This document shows, in pieces, positions 34,576 through 34,586 of a stretch of DNA of 34,586 nt (its first letter is position 1; every line of letters starts with the position of its first letter). The stretch is from an uncultured Bacillota bacterium (GTDB lineage Bacteria > Bacillota_I > Bacilli_A > RF39 > UBA660): NCBI GenBank assembly GCA_900317975.1, contig ONIZ01000028.1, positions 1 to 34,586 on the forward strand. The letters run 5' to 3'. Position numbers and translations under genes: made by a program. The notes beneath the pieces are model-generated. The model was not told the DNA's origin, made no database searches, and saw only the letters and a list, made by a program, of their open reading frames with translations.

Positions 34576-34586
34576 TTTAATTGCAA

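Overview
The window is A+T-rich DNA from a Gram-positive, walled bacterium. It uses TGG for Trp and ends its genes with TAA or TAG. The sepF-divIVA-ileS neighbourhood, a T-box leader on ileS, D-Ala-D-Ala ligase and MurF, a thioester-domain surface protein and SigA-type promoters (often with an extended -10 TGnTATAAT) all point to Bacillota. The very low GC and gene style suggest an uncultured Bacilli lineage near Erysipelotrichales/RF39/Mollicutes relatives. The lineage is inference. Nearly all genes are on the minus strand. No phage, IS element, CRISPR array or rRNA was seen.

Layout. 1-1921: an operon of a membrane-anchored Cys-containing protein, a membrane-anchored thioredoxin-like protein and an SDR reductase cut by the window edge. 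1955-6821: ileS with its T-box, an unknown 177-aa protein with a near-perfect promoter, and the division genes divIVA and sepF. 6825-11148: a HerA-type ATPase and, upstream, three genes ending in an 89-aa and a 252-aa protein of unknown function and headed by a membrane protein with an NlpC/P60-like wall hydrolase domain. 11260-12151: a secreted propeller-like gene on the plus strand, broken by a frameshift. 12179-16306: a five-gene operon pgi - PAP2 phosphatase - degenerate HAD protein - RluA-type pseudouridine synthase - PP2C phosphatase. 16418-23988: a cyclic beta-1,2-glucan synthase (NdvB/Cgs type), now in two reading frames because of a -1 shift at a short T run. 24079-25452: a thioester-domain adhesin with five Cys-bounded repeats. 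25599-26018: tRNAs Ser, Glu, Asn and Ile. 26135-28423: a P-type cation ATPase. 28533-28608: tRNA-Lys. 28657-32279: an operon alpha/beta hydrolase - murF - ddl. 32388-33893: a plus-strand HExxH protein. 33900-34511: a metallo-beta-lactamase-fold hydrolase.

How the genes fit together. Much of the window serves the cell envelope: wall precursor ligases (murF, ddl), septum placement (sepF, divIVA), a wall hydrolase-like membrane protein, a surface adhesin, a lipid or pyrophosphate phosphatase (PAP2) and a large glucan synthase. The best candidates for undescribed biology are the HerA/NlpC-P60 gene group, the glucan synthase next to the thioester adhesin, the HAD protein that has lost its catalytic acids, and the HExxH protein.

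Several starts were moved inward from the longest reading frame to the ATG that follows a good Shine-Dalgarno sequence; each case is noted in its entry.
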